The position numbers and the translations under genes were made by a program. Positions 25,138-34,649 of a stretch of DNA of 64,000 bases are shown one piece after another. Within the stretch, counting starts at the first letter, position 1, and each line of letters opens with the position of its first letter. Below the pieces are notes generated by a model. That model searched no databases. It was not told where the DNA came from and saw only the letters and a list, made by a program, of their open reading frames with translations. The stretch comes from VGJW01 sp035286125 (GTDB taxonomy: Bacteria; Cyanobacteriota; Sericytochromatia; S15B-MN24; VGJW01), in the NCBI GenBank assembly GCA_035286125.1, contig JAYKIS010000015.1, positions 24,567 through 88,566 on the forward strand. Direction: 5' to 3'.

Positions 25138-25692
25138 GTGACGGCCAAGTCCCTTGCCTGCGGCCTGCTGGTGCTTGTCGCCCTGGCTGCCGGTGCTTCC
25201 TTGCCGGCGCAGGCCGAACCGGACACGGCGCCGGGCGTCGTGGCGGCCGCAGCCGGGAGTTCCACGGGGTCGACGGTGACGGTCGATGCCTCCGAAGATG
25301 CCTTCGTCTGGCGGGACTATGGTGACGAGGCCGAGACCACCGAAGACGTCCCCTGGTGGCGTGCCCTGGGACGTTTCCTTGCAAGGTTCGTCTTCGTCCT
25401 TGGCCTGCTCGCCGCAACACTCTTCGGCCTGCGCCGCTTCATGGCCATGCGGGCCCCGCTCGGTGACGGGCGGATCATGGTGCTGGAACAGACCCGGCTG
25501 GCCGGTACGCAAAGCCTGTGCCTCGTGCAGGCGGGCGCGCATGTCCTGCTGCTGGGCACCAACGGTGCCGGGCTGCTGGTCAAGCTGGCCGAATGGCCTG
25601 TGGATCAGGCGCCTCCCTCCGTGGCCGAGGCCATGTTCCGCCAATCCGTCAGTCAGGCGGCCCGTGCCGGGGATCAGGGCCGGGATGCCTGA
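25138..25692 (+). CDS. fliO: Flagellar export protein FliO (FliO/FliZ)
   Basis: Assembly factor for the export gate. It has 184 residues from GTG 25138, with an N-terminal signal-like helix (ACGLLVLVALAAGASLPAQA), a second helix (FLARFVFVLGLLAATLFGL) and a short cytoplasmic domain typical of FliO (GRIMVLEQTRLAGTQSLCLV, VLLLGTNGAGLLVKLAEW). Weak family conservation is offset by its position before fliP, with which it overlaps. Confidence 0.9.
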   Translation: MTAKSLACGLLVLVALAAGASLPAQAEPDTAPGVVAAAAGSSTGSTVTVDASEDAFVWRDYGDEAETTEDVPWWRALGRFLARFVFVLGLLAATLFGLRRFMAMRAPLGDGRIMVLEQTRLAGTQSLCLVQAGAHVLLLGTNGAGLLVKLAEWPVDQAPPSVAEAMFRQSVSQAARAGDQGRDA

Positions 25693-26446
25693 AGCCATCA
25701 AGCTGGGAGTCCGCCTGCTGCCGCTGCTGGCAGCCTGCCTTGTCGCGTGGCTCCTTGGAGATGCCCCGGCACACGCCCAATTGCGCGTGCCGGCCATTCC
25801 CCTGACCGAGGACCGGCAGTCCATCTCGACCTCGCTGCAGCTGCTGGCCCTGCTGACCGTCCTGTCCCTCGCACCGGCGATCCTCGTGATGATGACGGCC
25901 TTCACGCGCATCGTCATCGTCCTCTCCTTCACCCGTCAGGCATTGGGCACCCAGGCCATGCCCCCGAACCAGGTCATGGTGGGCCTCGCCCTGTTCCTGA
26001 CGCTTTTCGTGATGACGCCGACCCTCCAACGTATCCAGAAGGAGGCCCTGGAGCCCTACCAATCGGGCCGCATCACCCAGGGGCAGGCACTCAAGGCCGC
26101 AGAAGGCCCCATCCGGACCTTCATGCTGCGCCAGACCCGCCAGCGGGACCTGGGTCTGTTCGTCCGCATGGCCAAGATCGAGCGCCCTCGTCGCCCATCG
26201 GACATCCCGACGTGGGTCGTGGTGCCCGCCTTCGTCACCAGCGAGCTCAAGACGGCATTCCAGATGGGCTTCACGCTCTACCTGCCGTTCCTGGTGATTG
26301 ACCTCGTCGTCAGCAGCATCCTGATGTCCATGGGCATGATGATGCTGCCGCCTGTCATGGTGTCGCTGCCCTTCAAGCTGATCCTCTTCGTCCTCGTGGA
26401 CGGCTGGCACCTGCTGGCCCGCGGCCTCGTCCAGAGCTTCCAATGA
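25685..26446 (+). CDS. fliP: Flagellar export gate protein FliP
   Basis: Core pore subunit of the flagellar type III secretion gate. It has 253 residues from ATG 25685, which overlaps the fliO stop. A cleavable signal peptide (LLPLLAACLVAWLLGDAPAHA) precedes four membrane helices. Signatures are MMTAFTRIVIVLSFTRQALG and the C-terminal LPFLVIDLVVSSILMSMGMM. Earlier in-frame codons would run into fliO and are rejected. Confidence 0.97.
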   Translation: MPEAIKLGVRLLPLLAACLVAWLLGDAPAHAQLRVPAIPLTEDRQSISTSLQLLALLTVLSLAPAILVMMTAFTRIVIVLSFTRQALGTQAMPPNQVMVGLALFLTLFVMTPTLQRIQKEALEPYQSGRITQGQALKAAEGPIRTFMLRQTRQRDLGLFVRMAKIERPRRPSDIPTWVVVPAFVTSELKTAFQMGFTLYLPFLVIDLVVSSILMSMGMMMLPPVMVSLPFKLILFVLVDGWHLLARGLVQSFQ

Positions 26447-26712
26447 CGCGCGAGGCCTTTCTCGAGCTGACGCAACACGCGCTGCTGACGGCCGTCATGC
26501 TGGGCGGCCCCCCGCTTCTGGTCTCGCTCGTGGTCGGCCTCGTCATCAGCCTGATCCAGGCCGTGACCCAGCTCAACGAGTCCACGATGACCTTCATTCC
26601 CAAGGTTGCCGCCATCCTGGCCGTACTGGTCTTGCTGGGCCCGTGGATGCTCGAGTCGGTGCTCGACTTCGCCCGCTCGATCCTGATGGCCCTGCCGCGC
26701 ATGGCGAAGTAG
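26443..26712 (+). CDS. fliQ: Flagellar export gate protein FliQ
   Basis: Small two-helix gate subunit, 89 residues, ATG 26443 overlapping the fliP stop. The conserved stretch is PPLLVSLVVGLVISLIQAVT followed by QLNESTMTFIPKV. Confidence 0.97.
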   Translation: MTREAFLELTQHALLTAVMLGGPPLLVSLVVGLVISLIQAVTQLNESTMTFIPKVAAILAVLVLLGPWMLESVLDFARSILMALPRMAK

Positions 26713-26720
26713 GCACCGAC

Positions 26721-27506
26721 TTGGAGCTGACGGGCCTGATGCAGCTCCCCGGCCAGGGGATCCTGGTCTTCGGCCTGCTGATGACCCGCTTCGGCGCCTT
26801 GGCCCTGACAGCGCCCATCCTGTCTGCCCCTCAGGTGCCCATTCGGGTCCGCGTCGGCCTGGGTGCGCTGATGGCGCTGATCCTTGTGCCCCTCGAGCTG
26901 GCCCGTCCGGGCCTGAACCTGCCCGGTGGCCCTGGTGGCCTCGCGACGGCCATTGCGGGTGAAGCCTTCATCGGCCTTGTCCTGGGCGTTCTCGGCATGT
27001 TCATCCTCTATGGCGTCCAGTTCGCGGGCTATCTGATCGGCCTCCAGATGGGCTTCGGTATGGATCAGGTCTATGACCCGATGTCCAACCAGCAGTTGCC
27101 GTCCCTGGCGCTCTTCCTGGGCTCGCTGGCCATGCTCGTGCTGCTGCTGACCGATGGGCATCTGGCCATTCTCGAGGCCCTGGGCGGCACGCTCGAGCAG
27201 ATCCCGCTCGGCCGCAACCCCTTCACTCCCGCATTGCTGGAGCGAGTCCTGAGTGCGCTGGACGCTCTCTTCACGATTGCGTTCGCCCTGCTCTTTCCCA
27301 TCCTGGGGGTGTTGCTCGTGGCCGAGATCGGGCTGGCCGTGATGAACCGCATGATGCCGGCACTGAATGTCTTCTCGGCAGGATTCGCCCTCAAGATCGC
27401 CATCGGCATGGGCATCCTGCTGACGGGCCTGCCCTCTATCGTCCACTTCCTCGAGACGGTGATCGCCCGCTGGCTGCCCCGGCTCTCGGGGTTCTTCGGA
27501 ACCTGA
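26721..27506 (+). CDS. fliR: Flagellar export gate protein FliR
   Basis: Single-copy gate subunit with several membrane helices, 261 residues. I chose TTG 26721; ATG 26739 would also keep the first helix. Diagnostic segments are RFGALALTAPILSAPQVPIR, the LGMFILYGVQFAGYLIGLQM region and GMDQVYDPMSNQQLPSL. It ends three bases before flhB. Confidence 0.95.
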   Translation: MELTGLMQLPGQGILVFGLLMTRFGALALTAPILSAPQVPIRVRVGLGALMALILVPLELARPGLNLPGGPGGLATAIAGEAFIGLVLGVLGMFILYGVQFAGYLIGLQMGFGMDQVYDPMSNQQLPSLALFLGSLAMLVLLLTDGHLAILEALGGTLEQIPLGRNPFTPALLERVLSALDALFTIAFALLFPILGVLLVAEIGLAVMNRMMPALNVFSAGFALKIAIGMGILLTGLPSIVHFLETVIARWLPRLSGFFGT

Positions 27507-27509
27507 CGG

Positions 27510-28559
27510 ATGGCGGAACCCGAAAAGACCGAGGAGGCGACCCCCAAGCGACGGCAGGATGCCCGCAACAAGGGCCAGGTCCTGCGCAGCAATGACGTGG
27601 GTATCGCGGCCTCGATGGCCATGGCCCTCGTTCTTTTCCGCCTGAACTGGGCCTCGGCTTCCGATGCGCTTGGCCAGATGATGGAGCGGCGACTCGGGCA
27701 CCTCAAGGGACCGGACATGACGGCGGAATATCTGGGCACGTTGCTCCTCGAGGACGGCGGCACCCTGCTGTCCGTCGCGGCACCGTTCGCACTGAGCTTG
27801 CTGCTCACGGGCCTCATCGTGCAGCGCGCCATGGTGGGCCAGTTGCTGACGACGGAACCCCTGCGTCCCGACCTGAAGCGCATCGACCCGATCTCGGGCC
27901 TGCAACGCCTGTTCTCGGGCCGTGCCGTCATGGAACTGGTGAAGAATATCGCCAAGATGGCCGTGCTCGGCACCGTGGCATGGCAAGTCGTCCAACATTA
28001 TGGTCCCGAGCTGGTCGTGGCCCTGGGCTCCGATCCGCGCATCTTCGCGCCCCGCATCGGCGAGGCACTCTGGACGCTCGGCATCCGCATCATCATGGTG
28101 CTCGTGGCCTTCGCCGCCTTCGACTGGTGGTGGCAGAAGCGAAGCTACGAAAAATCTCTCAAGATGTCCAAGCAGGAGGTCAAGGACGAGAACCGCAACA
28201 GCGAGGGAGACCCTCTGGTCAAGGGCGAGATCCGCAAGCGCATGCGTCAGGCCGCCCGGCGCCGCATGATGCAGCAGGTCCCACTTGCCAGCGTTGTCGT
28301 CACCAACCCGACGCACTTTGCCGTGGCCCTGCGCTACCACCCTGTCGACATGCCCGTGCCCATCGTCGTCGCCAAGGGCACGGACGAGATCGCCCGACGC
28401 ATCAAGGAACTTGCTCGTCTTCACGGTGTCCCCGTCGTCGAGAACCCCCCCTTGGCCCGGCAGATGGTCCGTCAGGTAGACCTGGGCGAGAGCATTCCGG
28501 CCGAACTCTACCAGGTGGTGGCCGAGATTCTGGTCTCGGTCCAGCGGGCCGGGGTATAA
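27510..28559 (+). CDS. flhB: Flagellar export switch protein FlhB
   Basis: Controls the change from rod/hook to filament export. It has 349 residues with a Lys/Arg-rich start (EKTEEATPKRRQDARNKGQV), four membrane helices, and a cytoplasmic domain with the autocleavage site NPTH at residues 266-269 (VVTNPTHFAVALRYHP). The end is DLGESIPAELYQVVAEILVS. A stand-alone paralogue of the C-terminal domain lies upstream at 19930. Confidence 0.98.
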   Translation: MAEPEKTEEATPKRRQDARNKGQVLRSNDVGIAASMAMALVLFRLNWASASDALGQMMERRLGHLKGPDMTAEYLGTLLLEDGGTLLSVAAPFALSLLLTGLIVQRAMVGQLLTTEPLRPDLKRIDPISGLQRLFSGRAVMELVKNIAKMAVLGTVAWQVVQHYGPELVVALGSDPRIFAPRIGEALWTLGIRIIMVLVAFAAFDWWWQKRSYEKSLKMSKQEVKDENRNSEGDPLVKGEIRKRMRQAARRRMMQQVPLASVVVTNPTHFAVALRYHPVDMPVPIVVAKGTDEIARRIKELARLHGVPVVENPPLARQMVRQVDLGESIPAELYQVVAEILVSVQRAGV

Positions 28560-28568
28560 GGCGTTTCC

Positions 28569-30674
28569 ATGGCCAGCCAGTCGACCGCCCCCGCCGGAGG
28601 CGCAGCCCCGGGCGGCCTTGCGGCCCTGACGCGCAACTCCGACATCGTGCTGGCCGTCATCATGGTGTCCGTCGTCGTCATGATGATCCTGCCGATCCCG
28701 GCCGTGATCCTCGACTTCCTGCTCGTCGTCAACATCACGGCCAGCCTGCTCATGCTGCTGCTGGCCCTCTACGTGATCGAGCCTGTCTCGCTCAATACGT
28801 TCCCGACGCTGTTGTTGCTGCTGACCTTGTTCCGGCTGGCGCTCAACGTGTCGACTACCCGGGTCATACTGCTTGATGCCGACCACGTACCCAAGGTCGT
28901 CGAGGCTTTCGGCAAGTTCGTCATCGGTGGCAACTACGTGGTGGGCCTCGTTGTCTTCCTGATCCTGGTCGTCATCCAGTTCGTCGTCATCACGAACGGT
29001 GCGGGCCGCATCTCGGAAGTCTCCGCGCGCTTCACCCTAGATGCCATGCCCGGCAAGCAGATGGCCATCGACGCCGATCTCAACAGCGGCCTCATTCAGG
29101 AGCAGGAGGCCAAGGAGCGTCGGCAGGCCATCCAGCGCGAAGCCGACTTCTACGGCACGATGGACGGTGCCAGCAAGTTCGTCCGCGGAGACGCCGTCGC
29201 CGGTCTCATCATCACGGCCATCAACCTGGTCGGGGGCATCGTCATCGGCGTGCTGCAGCAGGGGCGACCGCTCGTCGATGCGGCAGGCCGGTACACCGTC
29301 CTCTCGATCGGCGATGGCTTGATCAGCCAGATTCCCGCGCTGCTGATCTCGACCGGTACCGGCATCCTGGTCTCGCGCGCGGCGAGCACCACCAGCCTCG
29401 GCGAGACCATTGCCGGCCAGATCACGGCCAGTCCGCGTCCGTTGCTGATTGCCGCCGGCATGCTGGGCTTCCTCGCCGTCGTTCCAGGCTTGCCGGGGTT
29501 TCCCTTCCTGCTCGTGGCCGGCATCGTCGGCGGCATCGGCTACACGATGGTGCGCCAGGAGCAGGCGGGCAAGGCTGCCGCTGCCGCCGTCGAGATGACG
29601 GACGAGGCCGGCATAGAAGCCCCCAAGGGCCCCGAGAATGTCATGAGCCTGCTCAAGGTCGACGCCATGGAGCTCGAGGTCGGCTACCGCCTGATTCCCC
29701 TCGTGGACACCAGCCAGGGCGGGGATCTGCTGGAGCGCATCACGATGATTCGTCGGCAGATGGCGCTCAAGATGGGGCTGGTAGTGCCCCCCATACGGGT
29801 TCGAGACAACCTGCAATTGAAGCCCAAGGAATATCGCATCAACATGCGGGGCATCGACATCGCGAGAGGCGAAGTCCAGATTGACCACTTTCTGGCCATG
29901 GACTCGGGCCTCGCCGTCGAGCCCGTGGATGGCATCGCGACGGTGGAGCCGGTCTTCGGGCTGCCCGCGACGTGGATCACGGAGGACCGCAAGGAACAAG
30001 CCGAGATGGCCGGTTACACGGTCTTCGACGTAGCCTCGGTGATCGCGACGCACCTGATGGAAGTGCTCAAGGCCCACGCACCCGAGATCCTCACCCGCTC
30101 CGACACCCAGGCCCTGCTGGACAATCTCAAGCAGGAACAGGAAGCCCTCGTCAGTGCCGTCGTGCCCGAGTTGCTGCAGGTCTCGGATGTCCAGCACGTC
30201 CTCCAGAACCTGCTGCGGGACCGTGTCAGCATCCGCGACCTGATTCCGGTCATGGAAAGTCTGGAAACGCACGCACGCCTGACCAAGGACATCGACACGC
30301 TGACGGAGTATGCCAGGCTTGCCCTGGCGCGTGCCATCTGCAAGGCCAGCCTCGGGCCGGATGGGGCCTTGTCCGTCCTGACGCTGGACCCCGACCTCGA
30401 GAATCACATGGCTCAGAATATCCAGCAGACGGACCAGGGTGCCTTCGTCAGCCTCGAACCCGGCCTTGCCGGCGTCATCCGCCGCAACACCCGCACCTTG
30501 GTCGAGCAGCAATTGGCCTCGGGCATCACGCCTGTCGTCCTGTGCTCCAGCAAGGTCCGTCTCGTCTTCCGCCGGTTGATCGAGCGGGACCTGCCCCAGA
30601 TCCCGGTCATGGCCTACAACGAGGTCGTCCCGACCAGCACCGAGGTACGCGCACTCGGAGTCATCCAGACGTGA
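28569..30674 (+). CDS. flhA: Flagellar biosynthesis protein FlhA
   Basis: Export gate ring and docking platform for chaperones. It has 701 residues: about eight N-terminal helices, the FHIPEP signature region (RFTLDAMPGKQMAIDADLN) and a large cytoplasmic domain ending in IPVMAYNEVVPTSTEVRAL. In many bacteria flhF and flhG follow; here the next gene is cheR, in a GTGA overlap. Confidence 0.98.
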   Translation: MASQSTAPAGGAAPGGLAALTRNSDIVLAVIMVSVVVMMILPIPAVILDFLLVVNITASLLMLLLALYVIEPVSLNTFPTLLLLLTLFRLALNVSTTRVILLDADHVPKVVEAFGKFVIGGNYVVGLVVFLILVVIQFVVITNGAGRISEVSARFTLDAMPGKQMAIDADLNSGLIQEQEAKERRQAIQREADFYGTMDGASKFVRGDAVAGLIITAINLVGGIVIGVLQQGRPLVDAAGRYTVLSIGDGLISQIPALLISTGTGILVSRAASTTSLGETIAGQITASPRPLLIAAGMLGFLAVVPGLPGFPFLLVAGIVGGIGYTMVRQEQAGKAAAAAVEMTDEAGIEAPKGPENVMSLLKVDAMELEVGYRLIPLVDTSQGGDLLERITMIRRQMALKMGLVVPPIRVRDNLQLKPKEYRINMRGIDIARGEVQIDHFLAMDSGLAVEPVDGIATVEPVFGLPATWITEDRKEQAEMAGYTVFDVASVIATHLMEVLKAHAPEILTRSDTQALLDNLKQEQEALVSAVVPELLQVSDVQHVLQNLLRDRVSIRDLIPVMESLETHARLTKDIDTLTEYARLALARAICKASLGPDGALSVLTLDPDLENHMAQNIQQTDQGAFVSLEPGLAGVIRRNTRTLVEQQLASGITPVVLCSSKVRLVFRRLIERDLPQIPVMAYNEVVPTSTEVRALGVIQT

Positions 30675-31447
30675 CGACCGACCTCGCCTCCCTGAAGCAG
30701 GCCGTAGCCAGGGTCTTGCCGTTTCCGATCGATCGGTACCGGGATGATTTGGTCGACCGCCGGCTGGCCGCATGGCTCTCGGGACGCCCCGAGCAGACCC
30801 GGGAAGCCCTGCTGGAGAGGCTGCAGCGGGACCTCGCCCTGCAGGACGACCTGATTGCCGGGCTGACCATCCATGTGACGGGCTGGCTTCGGGATCCCGA
30901 GGGCTTTTCGGCACTCAGGGACCGGATCCTGCCCGAGCTTGCGTCACGCTTCGGGACCCTCCGCATCTGGAGCGCCGGTTGTTCGGATGGCGCCGAGATC
31001 CTTTCGGTGGCCGCGATGGCCGAGGAGGCCGGCCTGCTGGGTCGCTGCGTCCTGACGGCGTCGGACATCAGCCGGCCGACACTCGCCCGGGCCGGCCTGG
31101 GCGTGTTCCGCCCCGAAGCTCAGCAGGGCTTGCCGGAATCCTGGCGGGACAGCAAGGGTACCGTCGCGCCCGACGGCACGTGGACCGCGCCTGAGGCCTG
31201 GCTCGGAGGGGTGCGTTTCGTGGCCCATGACTTGCTTGGCGAGCTGCCCCTGCAGGGCCAGCACCTGATCCTGTGCCGCAACGTCACCATCCACATGGTC
31301 GACGAAGCGCGGGACGAGGTCTGGCGCAAGCTGGGGAGGGCGCTGCCTTCAGGGGGTATGCTGTTCGTGGGTTCGGCGGAACATCTTCCCGCCGGCGGGG
31401 AGCACGGCTGCCGCCCCTTGCGGCCGTTCTTCTACGAGAAGGCCTGA
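30671..31447 (+). CDS. cheR: Chemotaxis methyltransferase CheR (divergent)
   Basis: Transfers methyl groups from S-adenosylmethionine to receptor glutamates. It has 258 residues from GTG 30671 in the flhA stop. The N-terminal helical domain has VTGWLRDPEGFSALRDRILP. The SAM site reads WSAGCSDGAEILSVAAM, where most CheR proteins have WSAGCSTGEEPYS, so the first Glu of the GEEPY motif and the Pro-Tyr are changed. LTASDISRPTLARAGLGVF and LILCRNVTIHM fit the rest of the fold. Family membership is clear; cofactor binding may differ. Confidence 0.88.
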   Translation: MTTDLASLKQAVARVLPFPIDRYRDDLVDRRLAAWLSGRPEQTREALLERLQRDLALQDDLIAGLTIHVTGWLRDPEGFSALRDRILPELASRFGTLRIWSAGCSDGAEILSVAAMAEEAGLLGRCVLTASDISRPTLARAGLGVFRPEAQQGLPESWRDSKGTVAPDGTWTAPEAWLGGVRFVAHDLLGELPLQGQHLILCRNVTIHMVDEARDEVWRKLGRALPSGGMLFVGSAEHLPAGGEHGCRPLRPFFYEKA

Positions 31448-31450
31448 CGC

Positions 31451-33508
31451 GTGGACAACGACCAGTACCTGAGCATCTTCCTCGACGAGGCACGGGAGAT
31501 GCTGCAGCTGCTCAACGACCGGCTGCTGCAACTCGAGGCGAAACCGGACGACCGCAAGTCGGTCGATGAGATCTTCCGGGCAGCCCACACGCTCAAGGGC
31601 ATGTCGGCCACGATGGGCTATGCCGCCCTCGCCGACCTGACGCACAAGATGGAGAACCTGCTCGACGCCATTCGCGTGGGCAAGCGTCAGGCCGACAGGA
31701 CCGTTGTCGATGCCCTGTTCGCCTGCCTCGACACCATCTCGGGCATGCTCGACGCCATCATCGAGGAGCGTTCCGGTCCCGACCATCGGGCGCTGGCCCA
31801 ACGGCTGACGGCCATCCTCGAGCACGCGACACCCGCCCCGAATCCCGTGGCCGTTGCCCTCCAGGCGGTCGTCTCGGCCGCAGAGGCCTCATCCGGCTGG
31901 CCAAGTGTCGCCGACTACGTCATGACGGTCATCCAGGAAGGCGAGTCCCAGGGGTTCCATGCCCATTGGATCGAGGTCACGCTCGCCGCCGACTGCATGC
32001 TCAAGGGGGTCCGCGCCTACATGGTCATGTCGGCGCTCGAGGGACAAGGCGAACTGCTCCAGGCCAGTCCCGAGGTATCCGAGCTCGAGGAGGAGCGCTT
32101 CGACCGAAGTTTCTCGCTCCTGGTGCTGTCCAAGGAGTCCGTTCAGGACCTCGAGGCCCGCATCCGCGATGTTTCCGAGGTGACCTCGGTCCGGCACGCG
32201 CCCCTCTCCGGGCAGCGAGCGGCTGCGGTGGCGCCGACCCAAGTCCCGCCGCCCCCGGAGGTGTCGCCCGTGCCAGCGGCCCAGCCGGTGTCCCCGGCGT
32301 CGCCCGCTCCGGCCCCACCCACCAAGGGTGGCCAGGAACAGAAGGGAGACGAGGGCAAGGCCAAGGTCGCCCAGACCGTACGCGTCGCCACGGAGCGCCT
32401 CGATGCCCTCGTGAACCTGGTCGGGGAGCTCGTCATCGATCGAACGCGGCTGCAGGAAATCGTCCATCGCTACGAATCCGACGACGTCAAGGAAGTCATT
32501 CGCCACGTCGGCTCCGTGATCTCGGATATCCACGGCGTCATCATGAAGCTGCGCATGATGCCGGTCGAGCGGGTTTTCAGCCGGTTTCCACGCATGGTGC
32601 GCGACCTCGCGCGCGAGCTCAACAAGGAGGTCCAACTGGTCGTCGAGGGTCAGGAGACCGAACTGGATCGCCTGATGATCGACGAAATCGCAGACCCGCT
32701 GCTGCACCTGCTGCGCAACGCCGTCGACCACGGTCTCGAACCCGGCGACGACCGCGAGCTGATGGGCAAGCCCCGCGTGGGCACCATCCGTCTGGCAGCC
32801 AGACATGAAGGCAGCCACGTCATCATCGAGGTGCAGGACGATGGCAAGGGCCTGGATCCCGAGCGCATCCGCCGCAAGGCTGTCGAGAAGGGCCTGATTG
32901 GCCAAGAAGAGGCGTTGCGCCTGAACGACAAGCAATGCCTGGACCTGCTGTTCCTGCCGGGCTTTTCGACCCGTGACGAGGTCACCGACATCTCCGGCCG
33001 GGGCGTCGGCATGGATGCGGTGAAGGCCAAGACCCTGGCGCTCGGGGGCGTGCTCGACATGACGAGCCAGGTCGGACGCGGCACCCACGTGACGGTCATC
33101 CTGCCCCTGACGCTGGCCATCATCCAGTGCATGCTGACCGAGGTGGGCGAGGAAATCTACGCTATCCCCATCAGCTTCATCGAGGATGCGCACGACCTGG
33201 TGGATATGTCGCTGCAATCCGTCCAGGACGAGGAAATGGCCATGTTGCGCGGCCAGAGCCTGCCCCTTCGGCGGCTGCGCGAGGCCTTGGACGTACCGGG
33301 TGGCACTGCCGGCCAGGAGGCATCGGTCGTGATCGTACGGGTCGGCTCCCGCCGTACGGGCTTCCTCGTGGATCGCCTGCTGGGCCAGCAAGAGGTCGTC
33401 ATCAAGCCCATAAGCCGGCTCGCAGGCGGCATTGGCCAGGTCAGCGGCGCCTCGATCCTGGGCGACGGACGCATCGCGCTCATCCTCGATGCGTCGGCGG
33501 TGGCCTGA
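31451..33508 (+). CDS. cheA: Chemotaxis histidine kinase CheA
   Basis: Receptor-coupled kinase that phosphorylates CheY. It has 685 residues from GTG 31451. In order: an Hpt domain with phosphoacceptor His46 (AAHTLKGMSATMGY), a P2-like region, and a Pro-rich linker (about 265-295). The dimerisation domain (VRVATERLDALVNLVGELVI) and the ATPase domain follow, the latter with HLLRNAVDHGLEP, VQDDGKGLDPERI and GRGVGMDAVK. A CheW-like domain ends the protein (GFLVDRLLGQQEVVIKPI). All kinase boxes look intact. Confidence 0.98.
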   Translation: MDNDQYLSIFLDEAREMLQLLNDRLLQLEAKPDDRKSVDEIFRAAHTLKGMSATMGYAALADLTHKMENLLDAIRVGKRQADRTVVDALFACLDTISGMLDAIIEERSGPDHRALAQRLTAILEHATPAPNPVAVALQAVVSAAEASSGWPSVADYVMTVIQEGESQGFHAHWIEVTLAADCMLKGVRAYMVMSALEGQGELLQASPEVSELEEERFDRSFSLLVLSKESVQDLEARIRDVSEVTSVRHAPLSGQRAAAVAPTQVPPPPEVSPVPAAQPVSPASPAPAPPTKGGQEQKGDEGKAKVAQTVRVATERLDALVNLVGELVIDRTRLQEIVHRYESDDVKEVIRHVGSVISDIHGVIMKLRMMPVERVFSRFPRMVRDLARELNKEVQLVVEGQETELDRLMIDEIADPLLHLLRNAVDHGLEPGDDRELMGKPRVGTIRLAARHEGSHVIIEVQDDGKGLDPERIRRKAVEKGLIGQEEALRLNDKQCLDLLFLPGFSTRDEVTDISGRGVGMDAVKAKTLALGGVLDMTSQVGRGTHVTVILPLTLAIIQCMLTEVGEEIYAIPISFIEDAHDLVDMSLQSVQDEEMAMLRGQSLPLRRLREALDVPGGTAGQEASVVIVRVGSRRTGFLVDRLLGQQEVVIKPISRLAGGIGQVSGASILGDGRIALILDASAVA

Positions 33509-33519
33509 GGCACGCGGAC

Positions 33520-34143
33520 ATGACGGAACCCCGGCAACTCACGGAGCTGCAAATCGACGCCCTGCGTGAAATGGGCAACATCGGCTCCGGCCATGCTGCG
33601 GCCTCGCTGTCCACATTGCTTGGTCATCCCGTCCGGATGGAAGTGCCCGCGGCCAACCTGAGCGACCTCGGACAGATCGGTGCCCTGCTAGGCGGGCGGG
33701 AGGCCATGGTCTGGGCCATCTACCTCATGGTGTCCGGGGATATGGAGGGTCACATGGCCCTCTTGATCCGCGAGGCCGAGGCCCGGCGCTTGGTCGGCGT
33801 CCTTCTGCCGGACCGGGGCGCGGCCAGCGCCATGGACGAGCTTGCCGAATCGACACTGGCCGAGATCGGCAACATCCTGACCTCGGCCTATGTCGGAGCG
33901 TTGACCCAATTGACGGGTTTCGACCTGCGGCCCAGCCCGCCGTTGCTGGCCCACGACCAGGCAGGAGCCGTCCTGGACTCGCTGGCCGCGGAGATTCACC
34001 TGGCGGGGCAGACGATCGTGACCCTCGAGGGGCGGCTCGAGGTACCGGCCATACCGGGCTGCGGCGTGCTGCTCGTGTTCCTGCCGCCACCCGCCATCCT
34101 CCCGAGGATGTTCGAAGCCCTCGGACTGGATGCCCTGCGGTGA
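33520..34143 (+). CDS. cheC: CheY-P phosphatase CheC
   Basis: Removes phosphate from CheY and binds CheD in adaptation. It has 207 residues from ATG 33520. Both catalytic E-x2-N motifs are intact: ALREMGNIGSG (Glu17, Asn20) and TLAEIGNILTSA. The C-terminus matches the family. The stop overlaps cheD (GTGA), fitting the known CheC-CheD complex. Confidence 0.96.
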   Translation: MTEPRQLTELQIDALREMGNIGSGHAAASLSTLLGHPVRMEVPAANLSDLGQIGALLGGREAMVWAIYLMVSGDMEGHMALLIREAEARRLVGVLLPDRGAASAMDELAESTLAEIGNILTSAYVGALTQLTGFDLRPSPPLLAHDQAGAVLDSLAAEIHLAGQTIVTLEGRLEVPAIPGCGVLLVFLPPPAILPRMFEALGLDALR

Positions 34144-34649
34144 GGGACGTGCCCATGGCCACGTGGACGACCTCGGATGCCGTTGCGGAGACCTTGCGCA
34201 TCGTCGGCCTGGGCAGCTGCGTGGCCGTGGTCCTCAGGGCCGTCCGGAAGCCACTCGTCGGGGTGGGCCATTTCATGCTGCCGGCCCGTTCCCGGGGCGT
34301 GCCCGAGGATGACCGGGACAAGTTCGTGGACACCGGCATCGTGGCGATGGCCGAGGCGCTGGGTGCACGGGGCGCTCCGCCAGCAGCCCTCGAGGCCCTC
34401 GTGGCGGGTGGGGCGAGGATGTTCCGGGGCTTCGGCGGAGGACCGGCCATCGGCATCCGCAATGTCGCGGCAGCGCGGGAAACCCTGGACGGACTCGGCA
34501 TCGCCGTCGTGGCCGGGGACGTGGGCGGCAGCAGCAGCCGCAACCTCATCGTGGCCCATTGCGGCCAGGCCGTGTCCGTAGCCTACCCGGGCCAGAGCGG
34601 ACACCCCATGGTCGCGTGGCGGGACGTGGGGGAGACCACGAACCCATGA
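34140..34649 (+). CDS. cheD: Chemoreceptor glutamine deamidase CheD
   Basis: Deamidates receptor glutamines and is controlled by CheC. It has 169 residues from GTG 34140; ATG 34155 is an alternative. The catalytic Cys and His are present in VGLGSCVAVVL (Cys27) and VGVGHFMLPARS (His44). The third residue of the described triad, a Thr six positions before the Cys in Thermotoga CheD, is Ile here, which may alter activity or reflect a shifted alignment. Other motifs: RNVAAARETLDGLGI and GDVGGSSSRNLI. Confidence 0.93.
   Translation: MRDVPMATWTTSDAVAETLRIVGLGSCVAVVLRAVRKPLVGVGHFMLPARSRGVPEDDRDKFVDTGIVAMAEALGARGAPPAALEALVAGGARMFRGFGGGPAIGIRNVAAARETLDGLGIAVVAGDVGGSSSRNLIVAHCGQAVSVAYPGQSGHPMVAWRDVGETTNP

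Noticed and set aside
26373..28886. Very long open frame on the - strand opposite fliP-flhB
   Set aside because: It is low-complexity His/Gln/Arg/Asp sequence mirroring codon bias, and four overlapping + strand genes are firmly identified.
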